From Ardenticatena maritima (GTDB taxonomy: Bacteria > Chloroflexota > Anaerolineae > Ardenticatenales > Ardenticatenaceae), in assembly GCF_001306175.1 (NCBI RefSeq), contig NZ_LGKN01000004.1, positions 496,001 through 560,000 of the forward strand: 64,000 nucleotides of DNA. The letters are read 5' to 3'. The translations under genes were made by a program, and so were the position numbers. The notes beneath the pieces are model-generated. The model saw nothing but the letters and a program-made list of their open reading frames with translations. It was not told the DNA's origin and made no database searches. Positions 15,746 to 26,255 of the stretch are shown here, one piece after another. Numbering within the stretch: position 1 is the first letter of the stretch; each line of letters begins with the position of its first letter.

Positions 15746-17728
15746 TTAGCGATTGCCGTACAGGTTCATCTCGCTGTTGCGGCTGTAATCGCTGGTTTGC
15801 GCGGGGTCGCGCATGGAGGAGGTGTGGCACCAGCCTTCTTTGTGCCCGTGGTTGACGCCATACGCGAGTTGCCCCGACCACTTCTCGACAACGCCGTCTT
15901 CGGGGTCATCCAGGATGGGGTCGGTGGCCATGTTGCAGTAGTCCCAACGCCACCAAACCTCTTTGTCCGATGTGGTCCAGTAATGCACACGGCTCCTCGC
16001 CCACGAGGGGATGCCTGAAAGCCAGAGCGCCGCCCCGTCGTAGGTCAAGTCCCAGTTCGAGCCGCACCCAATGCCGAAAATCTCTCCCAAAAGCGCCAGA
16101 TTGCCGGCAAGGGCTGTCCCCTGGTAGGGCGTGCCGACTGTCTGAATGAGCCGCGACCCGCTCGAATAGTCCAGCCCGCTCCAGTAGTAGGTGTACAGGT
16201 GCAGGGAAGCCGCACCGCCCTGGCTGTGCGCCACAATGCCGAACGAGGGGAATTGCGCGCCGTAATCGCGGATGAGGCGGGCGAATTCATCATGCGAGCG
16301 GTTCTGGTTGTAGTCCTGGAAGACGGCGTAATTGCTGAAATGCGATGTTGGCCAGGGATTGCCGCCTGAACAATACCCATGCACGAGCATCAACTTGCCA
16401 CCCGTGGCCATGGGGGCGATACCGGCATCCGGGCGGGGGCCCATGAGCATTTCATCGGTGATGGTGCTGACACGTTGCAGGGCGGCTTTGGGGACGCTGA
16501 ACGTCATGAGACTCATGGCGTGGCTGGTGGCCAGCGGAATGTGCGTTTCGCGGTCTTGCAGGCGGATGTTGCGCAAGGTGTACGGAGGTTGCACATTGGC
16601 ATAGCCCAGCCAGCGCGTGTCAAACGTGAGCGTCGCGACGCCATTTCGTACTTCGCTCATGCCGCCGATCCACGCCGCCGGCACGGGTTTGCCCGTTGCG
16701 CCAATGCCCCACACTTCGGCGTATGCCTGCACGGTAGCGCCGTCGCTCAGCCCTTGCACGGGGATGGTGAGCCGCATGCGCACATCGTCTACCGGGACGC
16801 CCACCGCCTGCTTGCCGAGGGAGGCCGTGGCGTCAATCACAGGGAAGACATGTTGGCTTGTCCGCAGGAAAGCCGTCCCCTCGGGCGTGACGCCCTGCAA
16901 GACCACCTGGGCTGTGTAAGTGCCCGCCTGGCGTGCCGTGAACGTCGCGCCGTACACGCCGTCATTCGGTTGCTTGTCGCCGTGGCGTCCATCATCGTAC
17001 ATGGCGAGCGTCAGTTCGCGCCCGTCGGGTTGCTGGACGCGGGCGTACAGCACTTGTTTGGCGGTACGCAGCGGCGTGGGCGCTTCTCCGTCCACAGCCG
17101 AAGTGTCATCGTAGGCGTATGCCACCAGCCCAATTTCCCGCCCCACGTGCAAATTGTAGTCGCGCAGGTGGGCGTACAGGCGGTAGGGGCTCTCACTCCC
17201 CACGATGAGATAGCCATCGGGGGTTGCGCCGCGCGCGGTGCTGGTGGGTGCCGTCACCGAGACCGTCCATGTGCCCGCAGGGGCTGACTTGTCGAAGTGA
17301 TAGACTGTTGCCGGGTAGGATGCCCCATCAAAGCCAAACGTGCTCTCGGTGGCAGAAGCGTCGTTGAGCCGCATGGGAGCGGCGCCGGGCGATTGAACGT
17401 CAATCGTCCATTCGTCACTGTGGGGGGAAAGAAGCACAAACGTCAATTCTTCGGTGCTATCCAGCGGGATAGCCGTTTGCCAGCGCCATGTCCCGTTGAT
17501 GTCACGTACAAGGTGGACAGGCAGCATGGCCGAGTGCGACCGGATACCCAGGCGTTCGGGCGAGGGGAGCGCCGTTAGCCCGGCGGCGATGTCATCGGCG
17601 GGGCCGGCCACTTGTTTGAACAGCGGCGTATCAGCCTGCGCGGTGGGGGTTCCGCCCACAGGCCCGGCAACGACAAAAAGAACTGCCACGACAAAAAGCG
17701 TGAGCAACAACCGAGTGGTACGCATCAT
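15746..17728 (-). CDS. secreted alpha/beta hydrolase (lipase/esterase-like) with N-terminal beta domains
   Basis: 660 residues. An N-terminal signal peptide (LLLTLFVVAVLFVVAGPVGG) points to export. Residues about 40-400 are beta-rich. The stretch with LYARVQQPDGRELTLAMYDDGRHGDKQPNDGVY has a calcium-binding look and resembles the surface-protein domain usually called choice-of-anchor X. The C-terminal catalytic region begins KLMLVHGYCSGG (oxyanion strand). It has the nucleophile elbow GIVAHSQGG and a probable acid in the DPEDG region, with NHGHKEGW supplying a candidate histidine. Several Cys-Trp-rich stretches fit an extracellular enzyme. Two adjacent ATG codons can start it. Downstream is the terminator shared with the YitT-like gene. 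Substrate unknown. Confidence 0.82.
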   Translation of the reverse strand: MMRTTRLLLTLFVVAVLFVVAGPVGGTPTAQADTPLFKQVAGPADDIAAGLTALPSPERLGIRSHSAMLPVHLVRDINGTWRWQTAIPLDSTEELTFVLLSPHSDEWTIDVQSPGAAPMRLNDASATESTFGFDGASYPATVYHFDKSAPAGTWTVSVTAPTSTARGATPDGYLIVGSESPYRLYAHLRDYNLHVGREIGLVAYAYDDTSAVDGEAPTPLRTAKQVLYARVQQPDGRELTLAMYDDGRHGDKQPNDGVYGATFTARQAGTYTAQVVLQGVTPEGTAFLRTSQHVFPVIDATASLGKQAVGVPVDDVRMRLTIPVQGLSDGATVQAYAEVWGIGATGKPVPAAWIGGMSEVRNGVATLTFDTRWLGYANVQPPYTLRNIRLQDRETHIPLATSHAMSLMTFSVPKAALQRVSTITDEMLMGPRPDAGIAPMATGGKLMLVHGYCSGGNPWPTSHFSNYAVFQDYNQNRSHDEFARLIRDYGAQFPSFGIVAHSQGGAASLHLYTYYWSGLDYSSGSRLIQTVGTPYQGTALAGNLALLGEIFGIGCGSNWDLTYDGAALWLSGIPSWARSRVHYWTTSDKEVWWRWDYCNMATDPILDDPEDGVVEKWSGQLAYGVNHGHKEGWCHTSSMRDPAQTSDYSRNSEMNLYGNR

Positions 17729-17895
17729 TGCACCCTTTCATTATTCAGTTGGTTGACACAGAACAGGCGGCAATGGGGCTCCGATGACGACTCAATCCTC
17801 GTGGAAGTGGGTCAGACGGGCTCGGTCGCACACGAGGTAAAGGGGAATGTACCATATTTGAAAACGGATTGCAAGCGGCAAAACACGCAAAAAGA

Positions 17896-17940
17896 GGCGG
17901 GGAAAACAAAAAAAGCCTGCAACAGTTGTTGCAGGCTTTT
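17896..17940 (-). terminator. terminator of the six-tRNA operon
   Basis: 13-bp stem AAAAGCCTGCAAC/GTTGCAGGCTTTT (17911-17940), 4-base loop, then a T-rich tail TTTGTTTTCC on the minus strand. Confidence 0.9.
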
Positions 17941-17943
17941 GAG

Positions 17944-18020
<77 letters not shown>

Positions 18021-18038
18021 ATACTCAAAAAGAAAAAA

Positions 18039-18122
18039 TGCCGATGGAGGGATTCGAACCCCCACGGGCGTAAGCCCACTGCGCCCTGAACGCAGCGCGT
18101 CTACCAGTTCCGCCACATCGGC
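18039..18122 (-). tRNA. tRNA-Leu (CAG)
   Basis: 84 nt with a long variable arm. Acceptor GCCGATG/CATCGGC, anticodon stem CTGCG/CGCAG, loop TTCAGGG (anticodon CAG), discriminator A. CCA not encoded. Confidence 0.93.
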
Positions 18123-18129
18123 ATGCGAG

Positions 18130-18201
18130 CTGCGGGGCTAGGACTCGAACCTAGACTAGCTGATCCAGAGTCAGCCGTCCTGCCAATTAGACGACCCCGC
18201 A
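18130..18201 (-). tRNA. tRNA-Gln (CTG)
   Basis: 72 nt. Acceptor TGCGGGG/CCCCGCA, anticodon stem GCTGA/TCAGC, loop CTCTGGA (anticodon CTG), discriminator G. CCA not encoded. Confidence 0.93.
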
Positions 18202-18243
18202 GTGCGGTTATTGAGTATAGCAAGGTGCACTTTTTTGTCAAGG

Positions 18244-18317
18244 TGGGCGCGAGAGGACTCGAACCTCTGACCTCCACGATGTCAACGTGGCGCTCTAACC
18301 AACTGAGCTACGCGCCC
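18244..18317 (-). tRNA. tRNA-Val (GAC)
   Basis: 74 nt. Acceptor GGGCGCG/CGCGCCC, anticodon stem CCACG/CGTGG, loop TTGACAT (anticodon GAC), discriminator A. CCA not encoded. Confidence 0.93.
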
Positions 18318-18328
18318 ATGCTTCACAG

Positions 18329-18401
18329 TAGCCCCTACGGGATTCGAACCCGTGTCTCCGCCGTGAGAGGGCGGTATCCTAGTCCACTAGACGAAGGGGC
18401 C
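18329..18401 (-). tRNA. tRNA-Glu (CTC)
   Basis: 73 nt. Acceptor GGCCCCT/AGGGGCT with a G1-U72 wobble, anticodon stem CCGCC/GGCGG, loop CTCTCAC (anticodon CTC), discriminator A. CCA not encoded. Confidence 0.93.
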
Positions 18402-18428
18402 ACCACATGTGCATTTGTCAATGTTCAG

Positions 18429-18501
18429 AGCCCACGACGGGACTTGAACCCGTGACCTCGTTCTTACCAAGAACGTGCTCTACCGACTGAGCTACGTGGG
18501 C
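18429..18501 (-). tRNA. tRNA-Thr (GGT)
   Basis: 73 nt. Acceptor GCCCACG/CGTGGGC, anticodon stem CGTTC/GAACG, loop TTGGTAA (anticodon GGT), discriminator T (U in RNA). First gene of the six-tRNA unit (Thr-Glu-Val-Gln-Leu-Pro). CCA not encoded. Confidence 0.93.
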
Positions 18502-18515
18502 TTGAAGCGGCGAAC

Positions 18516-18543
18516 ATTATAGGTGGTTGGGCGTGCTTGTCAA
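18516..18543 (-). promoter_or_regulatory. consensus promoter of the six-tRNA operon
   Basis: -35 TTGACA (18543-18538), 16-bp spacer, -10 TATAAT (18521-18516), about 15 bases before tRNA-Thr. Both hexamers match consensus fully, as is usual for stable-RNA operons. Confidence 0.92.
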
Positions 18544-18569
18544 ATGTTCGCCGCGTTGGGCGAGCAAGC

Positions 18570-20331
<1,762 letters not shown>

Positions 20332-20417
20332 GGCTCACCTCGTTGTGGTGGATTGGTTGGTTGTTGCGCCTGGTATTATCAGGCGCGGGGTGGGTTTGTC
20401 AAAAGTGGGGGAACGCC

Positions 20418-21281
20418 TTACCCGCCCACGTAGCGCGCGAGGATGTGGTCCACGCTTGCGCCATACGCTTCGCCGAACAGGTTGAGATGGTTCAGCAGGT
20501 GGTAGAGGTTGTAGAGGTCGCGGCGTGCGTCGGCGTCGGGCGGGAGCGGCCAGGCGGCGGTGTAGGCGTCGTAGAAGGCGGCGGGGAAGCCGCCAAACAG
20601 GTGCGTAAAGGCGATGTCGGTTTCACGGTCGCCGTGGTACACGGCGGGGTCAATGAGCGCGGGGGTGCCGTCTTCCAGGGCGACCCAGTTGCCTCCCCAG
20701 AGGTCGCCATGCAGGAGTGAGGCGGGCGGTGTGCGCGGGAGCCATTCATCCAGGCGGGCGATGAGGCGTTCGAGTGCGCGGCGGCGATGGGCGGGCATGC
20801 GGCCACGTTCGGCGGCCAGCCGCATTTGGGGGCGCAGGCGGTGCTCGCGCCAGAAGCGCACCCAGTCGGTTTCGGGATGGTTGATTTGCGGCGTCAGCCC
20901 GATGTAGTTGTCGTGTTCAAGCCCGTAGTGGGCGGCGGTGTGGCGGTGCAGGGCGGCAAGCGCTTCGCCCAAGCGTTTGGCGGCGGCGGCGGTGCGGCGT
21001 CCGATGGGGAGCCATTCCAGCAGGAGCCAGGTGTCGCCTTGGGCGATGACGTGGGGCACGCGCACGGTTTGTGTGGCGGCAATGCGGCGCAATCCATCCG
21101 CTTCGGCGGCGAACATGCCGCGCGGCGGTGCGGCGTGCCACTTCAAGAAGAAAACGTCGCCGCCGGTTTCGAGGCGGGCGGCCTGGTTGATGTCGCCCCC
21201 GCCAACGGGCGTGATGCGTGTGATGGCTGTGCCCAGGTGCTGTTCGATTTGTTCGCGCAGGTGGTTGGGGAGGTGTGCCAT
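20418..21281 (-). CDS. fructosamine kinase-like protein
   Basis: Aminoglycoside-phosphotransferase-fold kinase of the fructosamine-kinase family (bacterial YniA type), which phosphorylates protein-bound or free ketosamines and starts deglycation. Typical features are GGGDINQAARLETGGDVFFLKWH at the ATP lobe, LEWLPIG hinge, LHRHTAAHYGLEHDNYIG, the catalytic loop SLLHGDLWGGN and the metal-binding LIDPAVYHGDRETDIAFTHLFGG. 287 residues, normal length. It lies between rarD upstream and the SDR/ldh pair downstream on the same strand. Identification is firm at family level; the in vivo substrate is not certain. Confidence 0.9.
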   Translation of the reverse strand: MAHLPNHLREQIEQHLGTAITRITPVGGGDINQAARLETGGDVFFLKWHAAPPRGMFAAEADGLRRIAATQTVRVPHVIAQGDTWLLLEWLPIGRRTAAAAKRLGEALAALHRHTAAHYGLEHDNYIGLTPQINHPETDWVRFWREHRLRPQMRLAAERGRMPAHRRRALERLIARLDEWLPRTPPASLLHGDLWGGNWVALEDGTPALIDPAVYHGDRETDIAFTHLFGGFPAAFYDAYTAAWPLPPDADARRDLYNLYHLLNHLNLFGEAYGASVDHILARYVGG

Positions 21282-21326
21282 GCGGTTGCTCCTTGGGTTG
21301 GGTGTTGCAGCGGGCGTCGCTGTGGG

Positions 21327-22223
21327 CTATTGGGCGGCGGCGAGTGCGCCACGCCGAGCGGTGTACCACCCTTCCAGCCAGAAGATGGCGAGCGCCAGCC
21401 AGACGCAACTATACCCAATCAGGTGCTGGCGGTGAAATAGTTCCGCATAGATCAGCACGCCAATCAGAAATTGCAGGGTGGGGGCGAGGTATTGCAGAAT
21501 GCCCACGGTGCTGAGCGGGATGCGGCGGGCGGCGGCGCCAAAAAGCAGCAAGGGCACGGCGGTCACCACCCCTGTGCCAGCCATGAAGAGCGTGGCGACC
21601 AGCCCCGCGTGCCCGAATGCGCCACGTCCGGCGCTTTCTTCCAGCAGGAGGAAGGCGAGCGCCGGGATGAAGAGCAAGCCTGTTTCAAGCGTCAGCCCGT
21701 CGAGCGCGTCGAGTGGGGCGATTTTGGTGACCAGCCCATAGACGCCGAACGAGCCCGCCAGCGCCAGCGCAATCCAGGGAAGGCGACCGTAGGAGAGGGT
21801 GAGATACCCCACGCCAAGCGTCGCCAGCCCAATGGCGACCCACTGCCAGCCGCGCAACTGTTCTTTCAGCACGAGCATGCCCAGCAGAACGCTCAGCAAG
21901 GGGTTGATGAAGTAGCCCAGGCTGGTTTCGACGATGTAGCCGGCGTTGACCGCCCACACAAAGATGAGCCAGTTGAGCGCAATGAGCACAGCCGCGCCGC
22001 CGTAGATGAGCACGATACGACGGTTGCGCAGCAGGGTGTGCAGGTGCGCGAGTTGCCCCCGCAAGGCAAAGAGCGCCACCAGAAAGATGAACGACCAGAT
22101 GATGCGATGCCCGATGAGTTGGGTGGCTGGGACGCCGTCGAGTTGTTTCCAGTAGAGCGGGAACAAGCCCCACAACACGTACGCCAGAAAGGCGTACACG
22201 ATGCCTTTGCGGTCGGAACGCAT
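21327..22223 (-). CDS. rarD: EamA-family transporter RarD
   Basis: Ten-helix drug/metabolite superfamily permease. It opens with GIVYAFLAYVLWGLFPLYWKQL, the RarD signature, followed by ELIGHRIIWS-like sequence (here QLIGHRIIWSFIF) and WAVNAGYIVETSLGYFINPLLSVLLG. 298 residues, typical. Members were first described as chloramphenicol-sensitivity proteins and their natural substrate is unclear. It has its own promoter in the gap to the KAP NTPase gene. Confidence 0.93.
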   Translation of the reverse strand: MRSDRKGIVYAFLAYVLWGLFPLYWKQLDGVPATQLIGHRIIWSFIFLVALFALRGQLAHLHTLLRNRRIVLIYGGAAVLIALNWLIFVWAVNAGYIVETSLGYFINPLLSVLLGMLVLKEQLRGWQWVAIGLATLGVGYLTLSYGRLPWIALALAGSFGVYGLVTKIAPLDALDGLTLETGLLFIPALAFLLLEESAGRGAFGHAGLVATLFMAGTGVVTAVPLLLFGAAARRIPLSTVGILQYLAPTLQFLIGVLIYAELFHRQHLIGYSCVWLALAIFWLEGWYTARRGALAAAQ

Positions 22224-22272
22224 ACGGTTGCCTCACTTGCACGGGTTTGGTGAACAGTTAGCCAGGCCAAGA

Positions 22273-22300
22273 GTATAGCCGGCGTGTGCAGATGGGCAAC
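22273..22300 (-). promoter_or_regulatory. promoter of rarD
   Basis: -35 TTGCCC (22300-22295), 16-bp spacer, -10 TATACT (22278-22273). Confidence 0.6.
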
Positions 22301-22323
22301 AGATTGCGCCTGTGGGATGCAGG

Positions 22324-25182
22324 TTATACCACACTTTGCGCCTCTTCTTCCGGCGGCGGCAGGGATGATGTGTCCAGGGAGAAATCAGCAAAGGCGAGCA
22401 TGTCCCGAAAGTAATCGCGGTCTGAAATTGATTTGAGGAAGGTATGCGCGTCTTTGTCCTGAAGGTATGAGCGCAGGGTTTCCGGCACGTCGGTTTGCTG
22501 TTCATTCCCGTTTTGCACAGCCTCATGGAGCTTACCAAAGGCTTCCGGGTTGGTGAGCGCTTGGCGCGCCAGGTGGGGCCAACGCATCTGAATGACGATG
22601 GCGGCGGCAAGCGCATCGAGCTCCGCATCGGTGGGGACGCGTGAGAGACACCCAACTTCTTTTGCGAGCATGGTTTGCAGGCGAAAAATGTTGACGAACC
22701 GCTTGGCCTGGCGGGGGTTGGGTTCTAGATGCTCCAGGGCGCGATGGATGGCGTGCCGAATATCCGCTGATTCGTGCCAGCGTTCTTCGACGTATTCGAC
22801 CGCCCGGCGACGGATTTCTTCGGGTTCGTTGGGGAAGAGTTCCTGGGCAATCTCTTCCACGGCCTTTTCGGGACGCGCGCGCCTTTCAGCCTGCAGACGT
22901 TCAGCGGCCTGCTGGATGCGCTCAGAGGTCGGCGTGTTGGTCTCAGATGGGTCTTTTGGAGGCGCATCGTCGGTTGGTTGTTGAGCAGGCGCAACGGGTT
23001 GCAATTGTGGGGTGGTGCGTTGTTGCAGTGTTGGGCGAGCCGTTTCCTGAATGGGACCAAGCAACTTCTCTACAAATTTCTCCATGGTCAACTGGTGAAG
23101 TGGGGGCAGACGCACAGGCAACTGGATGATTTTTTCCATAAAGCGGTGGGCGAGTGTGCGACCGCCCACGGTGTACTGCCCATCATCCAGCTCTTTGTAT
23201 TTGACGGCGATACTGCGCAAAACCATCTCTTCATCCATCGCCAGCACGAAGACGCAGTGTTGCGCGTCAATCAGGTGGTTGATGGCTTCGATGATTTCAA
23301 CCGGCTTGGGCGGTGGACAACGGTCGAGGTCGTCAATGAAGACCACCAGCGGCCATCGCCCCCCCTGAGTGATGCTCTCCACGACATACCGGAAATCGTC
23401 CTCAAATGTGCGCAGAAACCCGATGCGGGCTTCGTAGTCGGGGTTGTGCAAATAGGCATTGATGTTGAAGGGGCCCGTATGGCGCAGATACATCCAGATA
23501 CTATTGAGAAGCGGGGCGAGGAAGGCAATGAATGCCGCCACCTCGGGCATCGTTTTGAGAATTGGCAGGACGTCTCCTTGCCACCAGGCTACAAATTTGA
23601 CGGCTCCAAAGACAAGCCCCCCCAGCACAAAAGCTTTGGCGATATCCTGCCCAAAACGCCCCCAGCGCATGCGCTTCATTCGGAGTCGAAGCGCAACGCC
23701 CGCCCACCAGCACCAGCCGCCTTGCGCTTTGACTTGAGCGAGTAGGTCAACCACCAACGCCGCCCACAACGCTTCGGCTTTCTCATACTTCCAGGCGTTG
23801 AACCAGACAAGCGGGAATGTCGTATTAGGGGGACGCCCCGTATAAAAAGCGCGGAGACACCGCCATGGAGCGTTGAGCTTTTGCCATATCCGGCGCAAAC
23901 GCGATGGCGACGCCTCCTCTTCTGGTTGCAATTCTTTCTGCAATTCTTTCTGAATCATGCGCATGAGCGACGTTTTGCCCATGCCCCAGGGGGCCAGAAT
24001 GGCGATGGTGAGCGGTTTTTGCGTTTGCTCACTTTTGATGAAATCGGCGAGTACCCTGGCATAGATGCGATAGCCAAGAGCGTCGTCTGTGGTGGGGTGG
24101 TCGCCAAAGGCGGCGGCTTCAATAGTAAGTTCTTTTTCGATGCGGGTTTCAGAGCGGGAGCCACCTGCATCGGCATGTATCTCATCGAGTGCGCGTCGGA
24201 GAATATCCCGTATCTCTTCATCTGATATTTTGTCCAGCGCCTCTTGCAGGATTTGGATTGCTTGTTCGGTGTCGCCAACCTGCACCATAGCGCGGGCGAT
24301 GTCAGCGAGGGCATGAGCACGGTACCGCTCATCTTCAATGCTGCGAGCGGCGTTGAGTGCCTCCGCTAACAAGTCTCTAGGCAGGTGGGGGGCGAGGGCA
24401 GCGAGGGCATGAGCACGGTCCCACTCATCTTCAATGCTGCGGGCGACATCAAGAGCCTCGGGCAGCAACTCCGCCGGCAGGTGGTCGGCAAGGCCGAGGA
24501 GAGCGATGGTGCGATACCGCTCATCTTCAATGCTGCGGGCGGCATCAAGAGCCTCGGGCAGCAACTCCGCCGGCAGGTAGCGGACAAGACCGAGGAGAGC
24601 GATGGTGCGATACCGCTCATCTTCAATGCTGCGAGCAACGTCGATGATCTCGATTAGTAGATCCTGCGGCAAGTGAGGAGCAAGGGCGCCGAGGGCGCGA
24701 GCGCGGTACCGCTCATCTTCAATACTACGGGCCGTGGCAAGAGCCTCGGCCAAGACATGTGCCCGTTCCTTCTTCGGCAGGTGGGGGGCGAGGAGAGCTA
24801 AGGCATGAGCGCGGTACCGCTCAACTTCAATGCTGCGGGCGGTGGCGAGGGCGTGGTCGGTATCACCAGCCTGGGCAAAGGCTTGGGCGATGACGGCGAG
24901 AACTTCGGCGCGAACCCCCTCATTTTTAATGCCCCGAGCGGCGTGGAGAGCTTCGGCGAGCAACCCCTCGGGCAGGTAGGGGGCGAGGGCCGCCAGGGCA
25001 AGGGCGCGGTGCACGGGATATCGAAAACGCTGACTGATGTCCAATGCTGTGGACAATGCACGATGGGCGTCTTCAAACTGTTCGACGCTACTCAAGACTT
25101 GTAGCAAGCCACCAAGTCGTTCGTACTCATTTTCAATGCGTGCAATACGTTCTAACTCGGCTTGCAGGCTTTGCGCGTCCAT
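22324..25182 (-). CDS. KAP-type P-loop NTPase with N-terminal helical-repeat array
   Basis: 952 residues; role unknown. Residues 58-325 form about eight helical repeats of roughly 32-36 residues with consensus ALxxLAPHLPxxLLxEALxxARSIEDExxRA. A KAP NTPase domain follows: Walker A APWGMGKTS (397-405), WFNAWKYEKAEALWAAL (460-476), two membrane helices inserted at about 516-534 and 546-566 as KAP proteins have, Walker B LVVFIDDLDRC (612-622) and HCVFVLAMDEEM. The C-terminal quarter is charged and ends in an all-helical region. ATG 25182 is chosen because GAGGGCAC precedes it and the promoter lies only about 32 bases upstream. An in-frame extension upstream would run through that promoter. KAP proteins are membrane-associated and linked to conflict systems; the repeats are shared with the NACHT protein at 55.5 kb. 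Confidence 0.85.
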   Translation of the reverse strand: MDAQSLQAELERIARIENEYERLGGLLQVLSSVEQFEDAHRALSTALDISQRFRYPVHRALALAALAPYLPEGLLAEALHAARGIKNEGVRAEVLAVIAQAFAQAGDTDHALATARSIEVERYRAHALALLAPHLPKKERAHVLAEALATARSIEDERYRARALGALAPHLPQDLLIEIIDVARSIEDERYRTIALLGLVRYLPAELLPEALDAARSIEDERYRTIALLGLADHLPAELLPEALDVARSIEDEWDRAHALAALAPHLPRDLLAEALNAARSIEDERYRAHALADIARAMVQVGDTEQAIQILQEALDKISDEEIRDILRRALDEIHADAGGSRSETRIEKELTIEAAAFGDHPTTDDALGYRIYARVLADFIKSEQTQKPLTIAILAPWGMGKTSLMRMIQKELQKELQPEEEASPSRLRRIWQKLNAPWRCLRAFYTGRPPNTTFPLVWFNAWKYEKAEALWAALVVDLLAQVKAQGGWCWWAGVALRLRMKRMRWGRFGQDIAKAFVLGGLVFGAVKFVAWWQGDVLPILKTMPEVAAFIAFLAPLLNSIWMYLRHTGPFNINAYLHNPDYEARIGFLRTFEDDFRYVVESITQGGRWPLVVFIDDLDRCPPPKPVEIIEAINHLIDAQHCVFVLAMDEEMVLRSIAVKYKELDDGQYTVGGRTLAHRFMEKIIQLPVRLPPLHQLTMEKFVEKLLGPIQETARPTLQQRTTPQLQPVAPAQQPTDDAPPKDPSETNTPTSERIQQAAERLQAERRARPEKAVEEIAQELFPNEPEEIRRRAVEYVEERWHESADIRHAIHRALEHLEPNPRQAKRFVNIFRLQTMLAKEVGCLSRVPTDAELDALAAAIVIQMRWPHLARQALTNPEAFGKLHEAVQNGNEQQTDVPETLRSYLQDKDAHTFLKSISDRDYFRDMLAFADFSLDTSSLPPPEEEAQSVV
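24208..25011 (-). repeat. helical repeat array of the KAP NTPase (about 8 units)
   Basis: In-frame tandem units of about 96-108 bp (32-36 residues). Two central units around 24440-24640 are nearly identical at DNA level. Two units carry a QAGD/QVGD version, linking the array to the TPR-like helical repeats found in other bacterial proteins. Unit consensus matches the array at 57890-60217. Confidence 0.85.
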
Positions 25183-25213
25183 GTGCCCTCGCTCGCATTC
25201 TGATTTTTCCGCG

Positions 25214-25242
25214 AGTATAACACCACACAGGGTGGCTTTCAA
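25214..25242 (-). promoter_or_regulatory. promoter of the KAP NTPase gene
   Basis: -35 TTGAAA (25242-25237), 17-bp spacer, -10 TATACT (25219-25214). Confidence 0.75.
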
Positions 25243-25262
25243 CCACACCCGCACAAAGCCCT

Positions 25263-25290
25263 TTGCCAACGCCGTCATTGTTCGTATAAT
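25263..25290 (+). promoter_or_regulatory. promoter of efp
   Basis: -35 TTGCCA (25263-25268), 16-bp spacer, -10 TATAAT (25285-25290). It is divergent from the KAP promoter. Confidence 0.75.
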
Positions 25291-25355
25291 CGCGCCGCAT
25301 ACAAGAAACACACGGGCGCTCTGCCCGTCAGGTGAGACCAAGGAGGATACTGCCC

Positions 25356-25922
25356 ATGATTGCAGCCGGTGATATGCGCCCTGGAACCGTCTTTGAGATG
25401 GATGGTGAACTCTACCGCGTCCTGACCCATTCACAAACCCACCTTGGACGTGGCAGCGCGACGGTGCGCGTCAAACTGCGCAATTTGCGGAGCGGTGCCA
25501 CCATCGAGCGCACGTTCTCGCCCACAGACCGTTTTCAGGATGTGCGCCTCGAATCGCGCAAGATGGAATACATTTATAACGACGGCGATTTTTACTACTT
25601 CATGGATTTGGAAACCTACGAGCAACCCGGCGTGCCGGCTTCGCTGTTGGGCGACCAGGTGAAATTCTTGAAGGAAGGCATGCAGTTGGAAATCGCCTTC
25701 TACGAAGGGGAAGCCATCGAAATCGAACTGCCGCCCACGGTGGACCTGGAAGTGACCTACACGGAACCGGGCTTCGCCGGCGATACGGCGCAAGGCGCGA
25801 CCAAGCCCGCCGAATTGGAAACGGGGCTGACGGTCAACGTGCCGCTCTTCGTCAACACGGGGGATATCATCCGCGTGGATACGCGCACCGGCGAATATGT
25901 GACGCGCGTCAAGTCGGCGTAA
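25356..25922 (+). CDS. efp: elongation factor P
   Basis: Ribosome-binding factor that rescues stalling at consecutive prolines. 188 residues in three beta domains: KOW-like N-terminal domain (MRPGTVFEMDGELYRV), middle OB domain (DRFQDVRLESRKMEYIYNDGDFYYFMD) and C-terminal OB domain ending in DIIRVDTRTGEYVTRVKS, the family signature. AAGGAGG lies 9 bases before ATG 25356. The tip loop reads LGRGSA, so position 32 is arginine where many bacteria have a modified lysine. The window does contain poly-proline proteins that would need EF-P, such as the DnaE linker. A zinc-ribbon gene follows 50 bases downstream. Confidence 0.96.
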   Translation: MIAAGDMRPGTVFEMDGELYRVLTHSQTHLGRGSATVRVKLRNLRSGATIERTFSPTDRFQDVRLESRKMEYIYNDGDFYYFMDLETYEQPGVPASLLGDQVKFLKEGMQLEIAFYEGEAIEIELPPTVDLEVTYTEPGFAGDTAQGATKPAELETGLTVNVPLFVNTGDIIRVDTRTGEYVTRVKSA

Positions 25923-25972
25923 GGCAGCAACCCACGTGTGCGCCAGGCACACGCTCGAACGGGAGGAAATCC

Positions 25973-26224
25973 ATGGCAAAACCAACCGCGCGCGACCTCT
26001 ACGACCCGACCAAAACGCAATTCATCTTTGAATGCCCCGGCTGTGGGCAAAAATACAAGGTCGCCGGTGTGCAAATCGAAGACGAAGAAGAAATGGCGTG
26101 CGACGACTGCAACACCGTCTTCCGCATTCGCCTGCGCGATGATTACCGCAGTCTCGACATTATCACGATTCACGGGCCGACGGGTGCGCCCCTGGGTCCT
26201 GCGGAAACCGAGGAGCGCCAATAA
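25973..26224 (+). CDS. small zinc-ribbon protein of unknown function
   Basis: 83 residues with a CPGC...CDDC zinc ribbon (residues about 21-47) between a charged N-terminus and an acidic C-terminal end. The pattern FECPGCGQKYKVAGVQIEDEEEMACDDC resembles MJ0042/FmdB-like ribbons found in many uncharacterised bacterial proteins. GGGAGGAAA precedes ATG 25973. The gene sits 50 bases after efp with no intervening terminator and ends at a clear terminator, so efp and this gene probably form one transcript. Function not inferable. Confidence 0.85.
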   Translation: MAKPTARDLYDPTKTQFIFECPGCGQKYKVAGVQIEDEEEMACDDCNTVFRIRLRDDYRSLDIITIHGPTGAPLGPAETEERQ

Positions 26225-26255
26225 ACACGGCGCTCTCCTCATGAATATGCCCGGC

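Noticed and set aside
22324-25182. Calling the KAP/NACHT region a proven defence island
   Set aside because: No nuclease, restriction-modification, toxin or mobile genes are adjacent; neighbours are efp, rarD, ffh and other housekeeping genes. Defence stays a hypothesis.
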